Assembly: GCA_045223915.1 (NCBI GenBank)
Contig: JBGUZU010000040.1
Span: 62,001 to 126,000, forward strand
DNA length: 64,000 bases
Source: Ruminimicrobiellum sp045223915
GTDB lineage: Bacteria > Elusimicrobiota > Endomicrobiia > Endomicrobiales > Endomicrobiaceae
Direction: 5' to 3'
Within the stretch, counting starts at the first letter, position 1; each line of letters begins with the position of its first letter. Under the pieces are notes generated by a model. That model was not told where the DNA came from and did no database searches. It saw nothing but the letters and a program-made list of their open reading frames with translations. Below, piece after piece: positions 26,018 through 35,074 of the stretch. A program made the position numbers and the translations under genes.

Positions 26018-27307
26018 ATGTTTTGGCAAAAAGACATTGAAACGATGGACAGGAAAGATTTAAGAAAATTTCAGTTGGACTGTATCAACAAACAAATTGC
26101 TCTCGCAAAAAAATCACAATTCTACAAAGACAAACTCGCAAAAATAGGCGAACTAAAATCATTGGACGAAGTAACAAAACTTCCTTTCACGACAAAACAA
26201 GATTTAAGAGATTCTTTTCCTTACGGCTGTTTGGTAACGGATTTAAAAGATGTTGTAAGAATGCATTCTTCTTCGGGAACTACAGGTAATCCTACAGTTG
26301 TATTCCACACAAAAGACGATATAGCAAATTGGGCAAACATATCTGCAAGATCAATGTATTGTGCAGGTGCAAGAAGCACCGATGTATTTCAAAACACAAT
26401 GGGATACGGTTTGTTTTCGGGCGGACTCGGATTTCATTACGGCGGAGAAAGATTAGGAATGATGACTATTCCTATAGGTCCGGGAAACAGTAAAAGACAG
26501 CTTTGGTTTATGCAACATTTTAAAACGACGGTTGTACACATTTTGCCGAGTTATGCATTAAGATTATCCAACACGGTAAAAGAGCTCGGAATAGATGTAA
26601 AAAAAGATTTAAATTTAAGAATATTTTTTATAGGTGCGGAACCTCACAGTGAAGCAATGAGAAAGAAAATAGAAGAATTATATAATGTTAAAGCATACAA
26701 TTCTTACGGATTGTCGGAAATATCAGGTCCGGGAATTGCTTTTGAATGTCAATGCCAACAACATTTACATATTTGGGAAGATTATGTATATCCTGAAATT
26801 GTAGATCCTAAAACATTCGAACCTTTACCCGACGGTGAAGAAGGAGAATTGGTATTAACGACATTACAAAGACAAGCAATGCCTCTTATGAGATACAGAA
26901 CAAAAGATTTAACAAGAATAATATCCGAACCTTGTGCCTGCGGAAGAACGCACAGAAGAATCGCAAGAATAACGGCAAGAACGGATGATATGATGATTAT
27001 TAACGGAGTAAACATTTTCCCCATACAAATAGAAAAGACAATATTATCAATACCTGAAGCAGGTAAAAATTATGTTATCGAATTGATTGATCACAATTGT
27101 ATGGATAAGTTGAGAATAAAGGTGGAAATCAACAATGATACTTTCAAAGGAACATTGAAAGATTTGGAAAAATTACAAAACAAATTAATAAGCGAATTAA
27201 AACAGGAACTTGATGTTACTCCTATAGTTCAATTCGTTGAAGCCGGAAGTTTACCGGTCAGTGAAGGTAAAGCAAAAAGAGTAATAGATTTAAGAGCAAA
27301 AAAATAA
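26018..27307 (+). CDS. paaK: Phenylacetate-CoA ligase
   Basis: 429-residue ANL-superfamily acyl-CoA synthetase. P-loop SSSGTTGNPTVV near 87-98, FIGAEPHSEAMR, the adenylate-contacting YGLSEISGPGIAFEC, and the hinge ARTDDMMIINGVNIFP near 325. In anaerobes this short form with a following ACT protein is usually linked to indolepyruvate ferredoxin oxidoreductase and aryl-acid metabolism, though no iorAB lies here. AGGAGAG precedes ATG. The ACT gene is 14 bp downstream. Confidence 0.95.
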   Translation: MFWQKDIETMDRKDLRKFQLDCINKQIALAKKSQFYKDKLAKIGELKSLDEVTKLPFTTKQDLRDSFPYGCLVTDLKDVVRMHSSSGTTGNPTVVFHTKDDIANWANISARSMYCAGARSTDVFQNTMGYGLFSGGLGFHYGGERLGMMTIPIGPGNSKRQLWFMQHFKTTVVHILPSYALRLSNTVKELGIDVKKDLNLRIFFIGAEPHSEAMRKKIEELYNVKAYNSYGLSEISGPGIAFECQCQQHLHIWEDYVYPEIVDPKTFEPLPDGEEGELVLTTLQRQAMPLMRYRTKDLTRIISEPCACGRTHRRIARITARTDDMMIINGVNIFPIQIEKTILSIPEAGKNYVIELIDHNCMDKLRIKVEINNDTFKGTLKDLEKLQNKLISELKQELDVTPIVQFVEAGSLPVSEGKAKRVIDLRAKK

Positions 27308-27321
27308 AAAAGGAGACAAAA

Positions 27322-27750
27322 ATGGCATATCACATATCAGTATTCTTAGAAAACAATCCCGGAAAATTGGAAAAAATAACAACCATTTTATCCGAAAACA
27401 ACATTAACTTAAGAGCAATGTCTCTTGCAAGTTCCGGTGATTTCGGTGTAATGAAATTGTTGGTTGATGACCCGGATAAAGCTTTTGATGTTTTAAAAGA
27501 AAACAAAATAGCCGTAACAAAAAGACAAATTATAGGTGTTGTCGTAGATAATGTTCCGGGAAGTTTCAACAAATTATTGTTAACATTAGCTTCAAGCAAA
27601 ATAAATATCGAAGATTGTTACGGATTTTTATTGAGCAACGGAACAACGGCAGCTATTGTTTTGGAAATAGAAAATTATCCTGATACCGCAAAATTATTGT
27701 GTGATAAAGGATTTGATGTTTTAAGTTCCGAAAAAATTTATAAATATTAA
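27322..27750 (+). CDS. Tandem ACT-domain protein
   Basis: 142 residues made of two ACT domains (about 1-65 and 70-140): HISVFLENNPGKLEKITTIL and IIGVVVDNVPGSFNKLLLTLA are the two ligand-interface loops with NPGKL and VPGSF. ACT domains bind amino acids; homologues beside paaK probably sense aromatic amino acids. No enzyme domain is attached. Confidence 0.93.
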   Translation: MAYHISVFLENNPGKLEKITTILSENNINLRAMSLASSGDFGVMKLLVDDPDKAFDVLKENKIAVTKRQIIGVVVDNVPGSFNKLLLTLASSKINIEDCYGFLLSNGTTAAIVLEIENYPDTAKLLCDKGFDVLSSEKIYKY

Positions 27751-27770
27751 TTTTCGACAAATAAAAAAAC

Positions 27771-27804
27771 AGCCGTCGGAATTTTGTTCCGACGGTTATT
27801 TTTT
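27771..27804. terminator. Bidirectional terminator between the ACT and anti-sigma genes
   Basis: CCGTCGGAA/TTCCGACGG, 9 bp perfect, loop TTTTG, with T7 after and A7 before. Strong on both strands. Confidence 0.9.
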
Positions 27805-27822
27805 TATAAGAATTAAAAAATA

Positions 27823-28302
27823 TTAACAAAACATAGAAATATATTCTTCATAATCATCGTCATCAATATCATCACTGTCATAATAACTGTTATATCCGAA
27901 ATAATATTCCATACCTGCCGAAGCATAATTTTCACTATTCTGCTTATTTATACCGGTTTCATGCATAAAGAAAAAAGATGAAGATGCAACAATAAACAAA
28001 AATCCCGCAGCCATTACTATTTTTTTCTTGAAAGAATTAAAGAAAGAACCGAACATTACTACATTATCGTCTTTTTCAATATTCTCACTTTTTATTTTAT
28101 TCATAACAGAAGCCGTAAAATCGGAACTCAATTCTTTTTTCGGAGCTTTGGACAAAACCGTTTTTATATTTTTAAGCATAATGTAGTCTTGTTTACATTT
28201 ATCACATTCTTCAAAATGTTTCAATAATTCGGAAACAGATTGAGCGGATAATTCATTATCTATGTATTGAGAAATTAATTCTTGTGCTTTATTGCAGTTC
28301 AT
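27823..28302 (-). CDS. Zinc-finger (zf-HC2) anti-sigma factor
   Basis: 159 residues. The N-terminal module has the H-x3-C-x2-C pattern (LKHFEECDKCKQDY) typical of ZAS anti-sigma domains, preceded by Cys3 in MNCNKAQELISQYIDNELS. One membrane helix lies near 94-112 (VMAAGFLFIVASSSFFFM), so the C-terminal acidic tail (YYDSDDIDDDDYEEY) is periplasmic. It should hold the upstream ECF sigma factor inactive. It overlaps that gene by 4 bp. RseP (20683) could release it, but this is inference. Confidence 0.9.
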   Translation of the reverse strand: MNCNKAQELISQYIDNELSAQSVSELLKHFEECDKCKQDYIMLKNIKTVLSKAPKKELSSDFTASVMNKIKSENIEKDDNVVMFGSFFNSFKKKIVMAAGFLFIVASSSFFFMHETGINKQNSENYASAGMEYYFGYNSYYDSDDIDDDDYEEYISMFC

Positions 28303-28871
28303 TTTAAATTACCCCCTTCCGTTAAAATTTCTTTCAATCTGTTTCTTGCTCTGAAAATCCAAATTTTTACATTTTCTACCGATGCATCCATCATTTTTGC
28401 TATCTCTTCGTAAGAATAATCTTCTATATCTCTTAAAGTTAAGACCATTTTATAATTATCTTTCAGTTTTCCAAGAGCTTCTTGTACCATTTTCTGTGTC
28501 TCTTTTTGCATCAACTCTCTTTCCGTATTATCATTAGACTTCAAAAAATCAATTAAGTTACTCTTTTCTTCATCTTCGCTGTTATTTATATCTAAAGGAA
28601 CAACATTATGCTTCTTTTTCTTAGATATCGTTATCGTTTCGTTTATAACTATTCTGTACATCCAAGTAGAGAATTCAGACTCGAATTTGAATTTCGGTAA
28701 AGCTTTGAAAATCTTAATAAAAACATTCTGAGCTATATCTTCACAGTCGCTTGTCTGCCCGCAAAACGAATAAATTATGCTAAAGACCTTGTTTTTATAC
28801 TTGTCTATTATAATACTGAAAAGATCTTCTTGACCTTGAATAATTTTTTCAATCAGCTCTCTGTCTTCCAT
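28299..28871 (-). CDS. ECF-family RNA polymerase sigma factor
   Basis: 190 residues. Region 2: DSEDIAQNVFIKIFKALPKF-type helix (SDCEDIAQNVFIKIF) and FSTWMYRIVINETI; region 4: LKDNYKMVLTLRDIEDYSYEEIAKMMDASVENVKIWIFRARNRLKE, a clear helix-turn-helix. Linker lies around 95-125. It pairs with the overlapping anti-sigma gene. Upstream, 41 bp away, is the DUF4015 gene, whose product may belong to the regulon. Confidence 0.95.
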   Translation of the reverse strand: MEDRELIEKIIQGQEDLFSIIIDKYKNKVFSIIYSFCGQTSDCEDIAQNVFIKIFKALPKFKFESEFSTWMYRIVINETITISKKKKHNVVPLDINNSEDEEKSNLIDFLKSNDNTERELMQKETQKMVQEALGKLKDNYKMVLTLRDIEDYSYEEIAKMMDASVENVKIWIFRARNRLKEILTEGGNLK

Positions 28872-28912
28872 AAACTATAAATTAGACTCCTTAGTATTAA
28901 AAAAAGTTACAC

Positions 28913-30307
28913 CTATTTTTTTGTTACGGTTTTAGTACTCTTTTTAACAGTGTTTGTTGCCGGTTTTTGTGCCGGTTTTTGTGCCGGTTTTGTTGTTTTG
29001 TTTGCAGAAGTTCCGGCAGGCTTTTTTACGGCACCGTTATTTGCCTGTTTATTAACATTATTTGCTCTTGTTTGCATTGAAGCATTTGGATCTTTATACT
29101 TTAACAATTCTTTTATTTTTTCATCCGAAGTTCTTGTATAAGAATATTGATCTTTTTTAGATTTTAAGCCACCTTTAGTATACTTACAAGCGGCATTCCA
29201 TAATAACCACGTTTTTACACCGCAATCATAACAGGCTTGAATTTGAGCCCTTACCTCTGCAGGACCATAAGGAACACCTTTCATGGAAAAATCTTGTAAC
29301 CATGGTCTCAATTTTTCAACAGGAATTCTCTTTTTTGCACCCTGCAATGCAATATAAACCGTTCTGTAAGGTTCTTTGTTCGGATTAGGTATTCCATATT
29401 CTCCGTTATTATAATGAGAAGGATATATCATAGGGCTTACATAATCAACCTGTTCCGTCATTTCCACGATTTTTTGTCCTATTCCCATATCCGTTTTTTC
29501 CGTAGTTGTAAGACCGAATACATCTATAGATACTTTTACGCCTTTCGGAGCCAATCTTTCTTTTGCTTGTTTTAAAAAGTCTACTATTTTTGCGGATGCT
29601 GTCGTAGAAGAGTGCTCAACTCCGTATCTGCAATTTTTCGTATTTCCGTCTGAAGGGAATCTTATATAATCAAACTGTATTTCATCAAATCCCATATCTG
29701 CCGTTTTTTCCGCAAGTTCAAGAATATAATCTACGGCTCCCTGTTTATAAGGATTCAACCAAGTAAGCTGTTTTCTGTCCTGCCAAAGAGAACCGTCGGG
29801 ATTTTTTACTGCAAGTTCAGGTCTTTTTCTCGGCATAACATTATCTCTGAAAACTACAATTCTTGCTATTGCATACATTCCTTTTTCTTTAACTGCTTTC
29901 AAATATGGCAATACACTGGGAACACTCTTGGAATAAGTCACCCCTCCCGCAACATCTTTAACGGAAATATCACCGTCTATTTCTTTTATATCAATAACAA
30001 CGGCATTCATTTCAGTATTATCCAACAAATCGTTTGTTCTTGTTTTATGAAATTGAGAAGCAGCGGCATAGATAGTTAAATGCATACCTTTCGCCTGATC
30101 TGCGGAAATCTGTTCAACCTGCGGTTTTTCTTCTTCTTGAGGTTGTTCTTCTTTAATTTGCTCCTTTTTTTGTTCTTGTTCGGAATCAACAATTTTATCT
30201 TGTTGAACAAGTATTTCTACTGATTCTATCTCTTGTTCTTGCGCGAAACAGCTTGTTGATATAAAACAAATTAACACCAAAATTGAAAGTAACAATATTT
30301 TCTTCAT
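28913..30307 (-). CDS. Exported putative glycoside hydrolase (DUF4015)
   Basis: 464 residues with a signal peptide (LLLSILVLICFISTSCFA, possible lipobox not clear). A low-complexity E/Q/K linker (about 24-60) is followed by the DUF4015 TIM-barrel-like domain: MNAVVIDIKEIDGDISV, MYAIARIVVFRDNVMPRKRPELAV, GFDEIQFDYIRFPSDG near 220 (acidic residues at the strand end as in glycosidases), VSIDVFGLTT, YVSPMIYPSHY and WLLWNA. The C-terminal 50 residues are K/A/P/T repeats (KPAQKPA), perhaps a wall or membrane-surface binder. Substrate unknown. It is 13 bp after dxr. Confidence 0.85.
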   Translation of the reverse strand: MKKILLLSILVLICFISTSCFAQEQEIESVEILVQQDKIVDSEQEQKKEQIKEEQPQEEEKPQVEQISADQAKGMHLTIYAAASQFHKTRTNDLLDNTEMNAVVIDIKEIDGDISVKDVAGGVTYSKSVPSVLPYLKAVKEKGMYAIARIVVFRDNVMPRKRPELAVKNPDGSLWQDRKQLTWLNPYKQGAVDYILELAEKTADMGFDEIQFDYIRFPSDGNTKNCRYGVEHSSTTASAKIVDFLKQAKERLAPKGVKVSIDVFGLTTTEKTDMGIGQKIVEMTEQVDYVSPMIYPSHYNNGEYGIPNPNKEPYRTVYIALQGAKKRIPVEKLRPWLQDFSMKGVPYGPAEVRAQIQACYDCGVKTWLLWNAACKYTKGGLKSKKDQYSYTRTSDEKIKELLKYKDPNASMQTRANNVNKQANNGAVKKPAGTSANKTTKPAQKPAQKPATNTVKKSTKTVTKK

Positions 30308-30320
30308 TTCTTATTTTCCT

Positions 30321-31481
30321 CTATATTAAGTTTTTTATAACATTTTCAGCTTGTTGTCTTGCCCATAAATCCGCTTTTACATATTTTGATAAATCTTTTG
30401 TCTTTATAACTTTATGCTTGTTTATTACTTTTTCAACAACAACCGGAATCATATCAAATCTGATTTTTCCGTCAAGGAAATATCTTACAGCTATTTCGTT
30501 TGCGGCACTCATTACGGCGGTCATTGTACCGCCGATTTTCGCACATTTATATGCTATATTTAAACATTTAAATTTTTTAAAATCAGGCTTAAAAAATTCC
30601 AACTTTGCAACTTCGGTTAAATCCAATCTTTTTATATAACAATTTGTTCTGTTTGGATAAGATAAGGCATACTGTATCGGTAAAGTCATATCCGGATTTG
30701 ATAATTGTGCCATAACACACCCGTCATTAAATTCCACCATGGAATGAATTACCGACTGAGGATGAATAATAATATCAATTTTATCTATGGGGATATCAAA
30801 TAAAACGGATGCCTCTATTGCTTCCAAGCCTTTATTCATTAGGGTAGCGGAATCTACTGTTATTTTCTTACCCATTTTCCATGTAGGATGAGCAAGTGCA
30901 TCTTCTACCGTAATATCCGCGAAATTTTTATTTGATTTATAAAAAGGACCGCCGGATGCCGTAAGAAGAATTCTTTTTATTGATTTTTTGTTTTCTTTAC
31001 CTATACATTGAAATATAGCGGAATGTTCACTGTCTACCGGAAGAACGGCAACGCCTTTGTCTTTTGCTTTCTTCATTATCAGGTTTCCGGCCATAACCAA
31101 AGCTTCTTTGTTTGCTATTGCAACATCTTTACCGCTTTCTATGGCGGCAAGTAACGGTTCAAGTCCTATAGAACCAACAACCGACGATAAAACCATGTCG
31201 GCAGACTTTATTGTAGCAACTTTATTTAAGCCTTCTTTACCGCAATATACTTTTGTTTTAAGTTTCTTATCGTTACACCATTTTTGTAATTTATCGGCAT
31301 TTTCTTTATCGAATACAGAGACAACCGAAGGTTTAAATTTAGTTATTTGTTTTTTTAAAAGTTCCGTATTTGAATGAACGGATAATCCGCAAACTTTAAA
31401 TTCATTTTTTGTTTTTGAAATAAGCTCAAGAGCTTGTGTACCTATAGAACCCGACGACCCCAATATTGAAATGTTTTTCAT
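30321..31481 (-). CDS. dxr: 1-deoxy-D-xylulose 5-phosphate reductoisomerase
   Basis: 386 residues; converts DXP to MEP with NADPH and a divalent metal. NADPH motif ILGSSGSIGTQAL near 4-16; VAIANKEALVMAG near 120; the metal-binding segment LPVDSEHSAIFQC; ASGGPF; LAHPTWKMGKKITVDSATLMNKGLE; IIHPQSVIHSMVEF. All catalytic blocks are intact. It heads dxr-DUF4015-ECF sigma-anti-sigma on the minus strand. Confidence 0.97.
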   Translation of the reverse strand: MKNISILGSSGSIGTQALELISKTKNEFKVCGLSVHSNTELLKKQITKFKPSVVSVFDKENADKLQKWCNDKKLKTKVYCGKEGLNKVATIKSADMVLSSVVGSIGLEPLLAAIESGKDVAIANKEALVMAGNLIMKKAKDKGVAVLPVDSEHSAIFQCIGKENKKSIKRILLTASGGPFYKSNKNFADITVEDALAHPTWKMGKKITVDSATLMNKGLEAIEASVLFDIPIDKIDIIIHPQSVIHSMVEFNDGCVMAQLSNPDMTLPIQYALSYPNRTNCYIKRLDLTEVAKLEFFKPDFKKFKCLNIAYKCAKIGGTMTAVMSAANEIAVRYFLDGKIRFDMIPVVVEKVINKHKVIKTKDLSKYVKADLWARQQAENVIKNLI

Positions 31482-31528
31482 GTTGTTCCTTCAAAAATAA
31501 ATTTTGTTCATTATACCATTTTATGATT

Positions 31529-32452
31529 TTATTGTATATTGTTATTTATCTTTATTTTATGGGTATCGGTATAGTTTTTAAATACATTTATTGAAATAAA
31601 CAATAATACCGCTATGGTTATCATTAAATATCTGCTGAAAACAACAAAGCCGAAAATATTTAAAAGGGTATTTGTAAGAACTATTAAAGTAACAATGGCA
31701 AAACTTTTATTTACATATTTTCCGTATCCGTTGGCAAGGATTGTATTATGAATTTTTATTCCCATAGGAAAACCTATCATACCACCCGCTGCGATTATTA
31801 AAGACATTATTATTATCGTCCAATCGGGCTTACCGTCAGCAAAAGTATAATACATACCGCCTGTAAAAGTTGTAACAAGCAAAAGTATTCTTATTGATTT
31901 CGCCGTTATCATTTCGGGGACTTTAAAAATATTGGCAAGTGTAGGTCTGAAAAATATTGCACCGCCGACACCCATAACGGAACTGCACACTCCAACAACC
32001 ATACCTATAAAAAAAGCTATTAGTGATTGTGTGTTTGAGATTTTCGGAACATCAGTTTCATATTCCGTAGTTTTACCGAAGAGAACAAGAGAACCCAATG
32101 TAACCATAAATATACAGAATATTACAAGTAATGCAATAGAACCGAACCTTTCGTAAAAAAATCTGTTCACTATTTTCCCGCTAAATGCAAGCAAAAAAGC
32201 TCCTACTCCCAACGGAATAACTAATTTTACGGCAACGGATTCTTTGTGCCAATCTAAACTTTTTATATCATGAACGGTAGTCATAAGAATGGAAGGCACC
32301 ATTTGTAATAAACCCACCCCCACAGCTTCATTCGGAGTAAAGCCGAAAATCAACATGGTAGGAACTATAAGCCAACCGCACCCCACTCCCCAGTAGCCGC
32401 CTGAAAACATTCCTATAAAACCGATTAAAGGCATTAAAAAATAAATATACAT
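31529..32452 (-). CDS. TauE/SafE family membrane transporter (TSUP)
   Basis: 307 residues, about eight membrane helices. Two family repeats: GMFSGGYWGVGCGWLIVPTML near 13-33 and GVCSSVMGVGGAIFFRPTL near 155-173, each the G-x-G-G-G pore signature. Members export or import sulfur anions or small organic acids; the substrate is not predictable. ATG 32452 has a weak ribosome site. The gene is followed by dxr after 47 bp. Confidence 0.9.
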   Translation of the reverse strand: MYIYFLMPLIGFIGMFSGGYWGVGCGWLIVPTMLIFGFTPNEAVGVGLLQMVPSILMTTVHDIKSLDWHKESVAVKLVIPLGVGAFLLAFSGKIVNRFFYERFGSIALLVIFCIFMVTLGSLVLFGKTTEYETDVPKISNTQSLIAFFIGMVVGVCSSVMGVGGAIFFRPTLANIFKVPEMITAKSIRILLLVTTFTGGMYYTFADGKPDWTIIIMSLIIAAGGMIGFPMGIKIHNTILANGYGKYVNKSFAIVTLIVLTNTLLNIFGFVVFSRYLMITIAVLLFISINVFKNYTDTHKIKINNNIQ

Positions 32453-32486
32453 AACGGTTGATATTGTACATCTTTATCGACAAAAA

Positions 32487-32508
32487 AAACAAGGTCAAAG
32501 ACTTGTTT
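32487..32508 (-). terminator. Terminator of the DUF374 gene
   Basis: AAACAAG/CTTGTTT stem with 8-nt loop, followed on the minus strand by T8. It lies 26 bp past the DUF374 stop and before the TSUP start. Confidence 0.75.
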
Positions 32509-32527
32509 ATGTTTAGTGGTTTGCAGT

Positions 32528-32555
32528 TGATTTCTAATTTCTAATTGCTAATTGC
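32528..32555. repeat. Heptamer array at the 3' end of the DUF374 gene
   Basis: Four 7-bp units in register: TGATTTC, TAATTTC, TAATTGC, TAATTGC (minus strand consensus GMAATTA). The array encodes the last residues QLAIRN and the TAG stop of the acyltransferase. Two more units of the same type occur in the core of the element at 15151-15164. Confidence 0.65.
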
Positions 32556-33457
32556 TGTTTAAAGTTTGGTTTGATTCGAAGATTATCTATAAAAGAGGTT
32601 CCGTAACAAACATCGAAAACTTCTTCTTTAAGTTTTGATGTTATTTTGTTTATAACGGACACATCCTGAGGTAATGAAATGTTTTTGTTTTCTTTATCGG
32701 AAATATACAAAGTAAATACGGATAAAGGATATTTTTGTTTTAATTGTTTTATTTTATCTATACAAGCATTTATATTGTTTTTACACTTTATAAATATTTT
32801 AGGTTTCGGATGATGACTCAAATATTCGTTTATATCTTTAGACCAATAATATTTATTTGCAAATTCACTCAATTTATTCAATTCTTTTTCAACTATCAAA
32901 GCTTTTTCTTCCAAATTATCCTCTTTTCCTATCACTATAGGATTACCGTAAACGGCAACCGTCTTTGAAAAAGGTAAAGGAACCTTAAATTTATCCCATG
33001 CTTTCTTAAATGTTAAAGAATTTTTTGCTATTGCGGATATCGGTATTAATCTTATACCTATTTTTTGAGATACCAAAAGAAGTCCTGATTTTACTTTATG
33101 TATAGGACCTCTGGGGCCGTCAACGGTAAATGCAACAAAATGACCTTTTCTTGCATATCTTATTGTTTCTATTAATGCTCTTTCCGCTCTTTTCGACGAA
33201 GAACCTCTTACTGCTATAAAATCAAAATCTCTCAATACTCCGGCTTGAATTTCCCCGTCTTTAGACATACTGCACATGGCAACAATTTGTCTTCCGGAAT
33301 TAAGACACAAAGGAAGAATTTGTTCTCCGTGCCAAAGAGCATATACACTTTGTTCCTTGAATCTGCCTACCAAATCTATACTTCTTACTCTTAATGTCAT
33401 TTTGGTAAAAGCAATATAATAATATGCTATTTTTGATAATATTTTCCTTGAATCCAT
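32534..33457 (-). CDS. DUF374 lysophospholipid acyltransferase-like protein
   Basis: 307 residues from ATG 33457 (MDSRKILSKIAYYY). I prefer this to ATG 33511, which lies at or before the predicted transcription start. LPLAT-fold motifs: ALWHGEQILPLCL (HxxxE near 40-47, the Hx4D-like catalytic site), SKDGEIQAGVLRDFDFIAVRGSSSKRAERALIE, TVDGPRGPIHKVKSGLLLVSQKIG, PISAIAK. Family members modify lipid A or inner-membrane lipids. Residues from about 215 onward are an unrecognised extension. The last seven codons and stop lie in a heptamer repeat. Confidence 0.85.
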   Translation of the reverse strand: MDSRKILSKIAYYYIAFTKMTLRVRSIDLVGRFKEQSVYALWHGEQILPLCLNSGRQIVAMCSMSKDGEIQAGVLRDFDFIAVRGSSSKRAERALIETIRYARKGHFVAFTVDGPRGPIHKVKSGLLLVSQKIGIRLIPISAIAKNSLTFKKAWDKFKVPLPFSKTVAVYGNPIVIGKEDNLEEKALIVEKELNKLSEFANKYYWSKDINEYLSHHPKPKIFIKCKNNINACIDKIKQLKQKYPLSVFTLYISDKENKNISLPQDVSVINKITSKLKEEVFDVCYGTSFIDNLRIKPNFKQQLAIRN

Positions 33458-33483
33458 TTTTGTATTAAAATCCGAAAAGTTTT

Positions 33484-33501
33484 GTTTACCGCTCGGTAGA
33501 C
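33484..33501. promoter_or_regulatory. Palindromic operator over the DUF374 transcription start
   Basis: An 18-bp palindrome, GTTTACCG-CT-CGGTAGAC, with one mismatched pair. It begins just beyond the -10 box of the minus-strand promoter, covering the expected +1. The TACCG/CGGTA half-sites resemble those of TetR-family repressors that control efflux genes. No regulator gene is nearby. Confidence 0.6.
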
Positions 33502-33530
33502 AATATAACATAAAACTACTTTATTGTCAA
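33502..33530 (-). promoter_or_regulatory. Sigma-70 promoter of the DUF374 gene
   Basis: TTGACA (33525-33530, consensus) and TATATT (33502-33507) with a 17-bp spacer on the minus strand. Confidence 0.75.
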
Positions 33531-33553
33531 ACTCACATTTCATCAATACTTTT

Positions 33554-33582
33554 TTGACTATTCTCGTAAAAAATAATAAAAT
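33554..33582 (+). promoter_or_regulatory. Sigma-70 promoter of the efflux operon
   Basis: TTGACT (33554-33559), 17-bp spacer, TAAAAT (33577-33582), giving a leader of about 30 nt before ATG 33620. Confidence 0.65.
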
Positions 33583-33619
33583 TTTAAGTTGAATTTTACT
33601 GAAAAGGGTGTATTCAAAT

Positions 33620-35074
33620 ATGAAAAGATATATAGCAATATTACTTTGTGTTTTTTTCGGCTTAAATGTTTCTTTATATGCGGAATATTCTTTAACGTTA
33701 GCGGAAGCATTAAAATGTGCAATAGCCAACAATGAATTAATAAATGCCGCGGCAAAGACAAAAGAAGTTTCCGAATACCATTTAAAATCGGCAAGAGGAA
33801 AACATTATCCCAATGTTTATGTCGAAGGTTCGGTAAATAAAATAAACGATTCGATATCGTTAAATTTGAATGATGCAAGATCGGCGGTTATCGGTGCAAG
33901 TGTGGCATCTTTTCAAGCAGCAACGACATATTCCGGTGGAGGAACCCCCCCGCCTGACCCTGTAGTTGCAGGATTTAAACAACAACTTGAACAAGCTATT
34001 CCCGATTTCAGTATGAAATTTCAAGATGATTTGTTTTATAAACTTACGGCTGCCGTTGTTTGGCCTTTATATACCGGAGGAAAAATTGCAGCAAATTCCC
34101 AGGCAAAAAAAGCGGAACTTGCCATTTCCGAAATGGAATATACAAAAACTTTAAACTCTACAATAACATCCGTAATAGAAAGTTATTTCAGAGCAAAACT
34201 TGCACAAGAAGCAAGAAACATAAGACAAGATTATTTGGATGATATTATTCAACATAACGACAATGCCGAAAAATTATTTAAAGTAGGTATGATATCAAGA
34301 ACAAACAAATTAAGAGCGGAAGTTGCTCTTGCGGATGCAACAAGAGAATATCAAAAATCCGAAAGAGATTTGGAACTGGCACTGGTTGTATTGTCGAATA
34401 TTATAGGTGTAGAGCTGGACAAAGTAAATCTTATTACCGATTTCAAAAAAATCGATTATGTTCGTGGAGCGGATTATTTCAAGGATGTTGCATATTCAAA
34501 CAATATAACATTAAAAGATATGCAACAAAAAAAAGAAATGCTAAACCAAAAGAAAAAAGCAATCAAAGGAAATTTTTTACCTACCGTAGCTGCTTTCGGA
34601 AAATATGAAATATATAAAGATGATCTTACACTCTTTGAACCTGAATGGGTTGCCGGTTTAAATGCAAGGCTTGATATTTTTAAAGGCGGAGAAGATTACG
34701 ACGAGTATAAAGCATATTCAAAACAAGTTGAAGTTTTGGATTTATACATTCAAAATGCGAACAAAATGATTGATACCGCTGTACAAAAATATCATCATGA
34801 AGCACAAGCTGCTCTTGAACAATATGAAAGTTTAAAGAGTTCTCAGGATTTAACCGAAGAGAACTTGAATCTTTATAAAAAATCGTTTAAAGAAGGTCTT
34901 GCAACATCAATAGAAGTAATCGATGCCGAACTTGCTTTGGAAAAAGTAAGATTGGAACAGTCTCAGGCTTTATTTGATTTTAATGTTGCTTATGCAAAAC
35001 TTATGGATATATGTGGTAATTCACAGATACTAATGGACAATATTATAGGAGAAACTGAAAACAATGAAAAATAA
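33620..35074 (+). CDS. TolC family outer-membrane efflux protein
   Basis: 484 residues with a signal peptide (MKRYIAILLCVFFGLNVSLYA). Two OEP repeats: the first starts YSLTLAEALKCAIANNELINAA, the second near 255-275; PLYTGGKIAANSQAKKAELAIS and LDIFKGGEDYDEYKAYSKQ are the paired barrel/helix turns, and KSFKEGLATSIEVIDAELALEKVRLEQSQALFDFNVAY is the C-terminal helix block. It forms the outer duct of a tripartite exporter. ATG 33620 follows AAAAGGG; a GTG at 33608 lies within that ribosome site. It overlaps hlyD by 11 bp. Confidence 0.93.
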   Translation: MKRYIAILLCVFFGLNVSLYAEYSLTLAEALKCAIANNELINAAAKTKEVSEYHLKSARGKHYPNVYVEGSVNKINDSISLNLNDARSAVIGASVASFQAATTYSGGGTPPPDPVVAGFKQQLEQAIPDFSMKFQDDLFYKLTAAVVWPLYTGGKIAANSQAKKAELAISEMEYTKTLNSTITSVIESYFRAKLAQEARNIRQDYLDDIIQHNDNAEKLFKVGMISRTNKLRAEVALADATREYQKSERDLELALVVLSNIIGVELDKVNLITDFKKIDYVRGADYFKDVAYSNNITLKDMQQKKEMLNQKKKAIKGNFLPTVAAFGKYEIYKDDLTLFEPEWVAGLNARLDIFKGGEDYDEYKAYSKQVEVLDLYIQNANKMIDTAVQKYHHEAQAALEQYESLKSSQDLTEENLNLYKKSFKEGLATSIEVIDAELALEKVRLEQSQALFDFNVAYAKLMDICGNSQILMDNIIGETENNEK

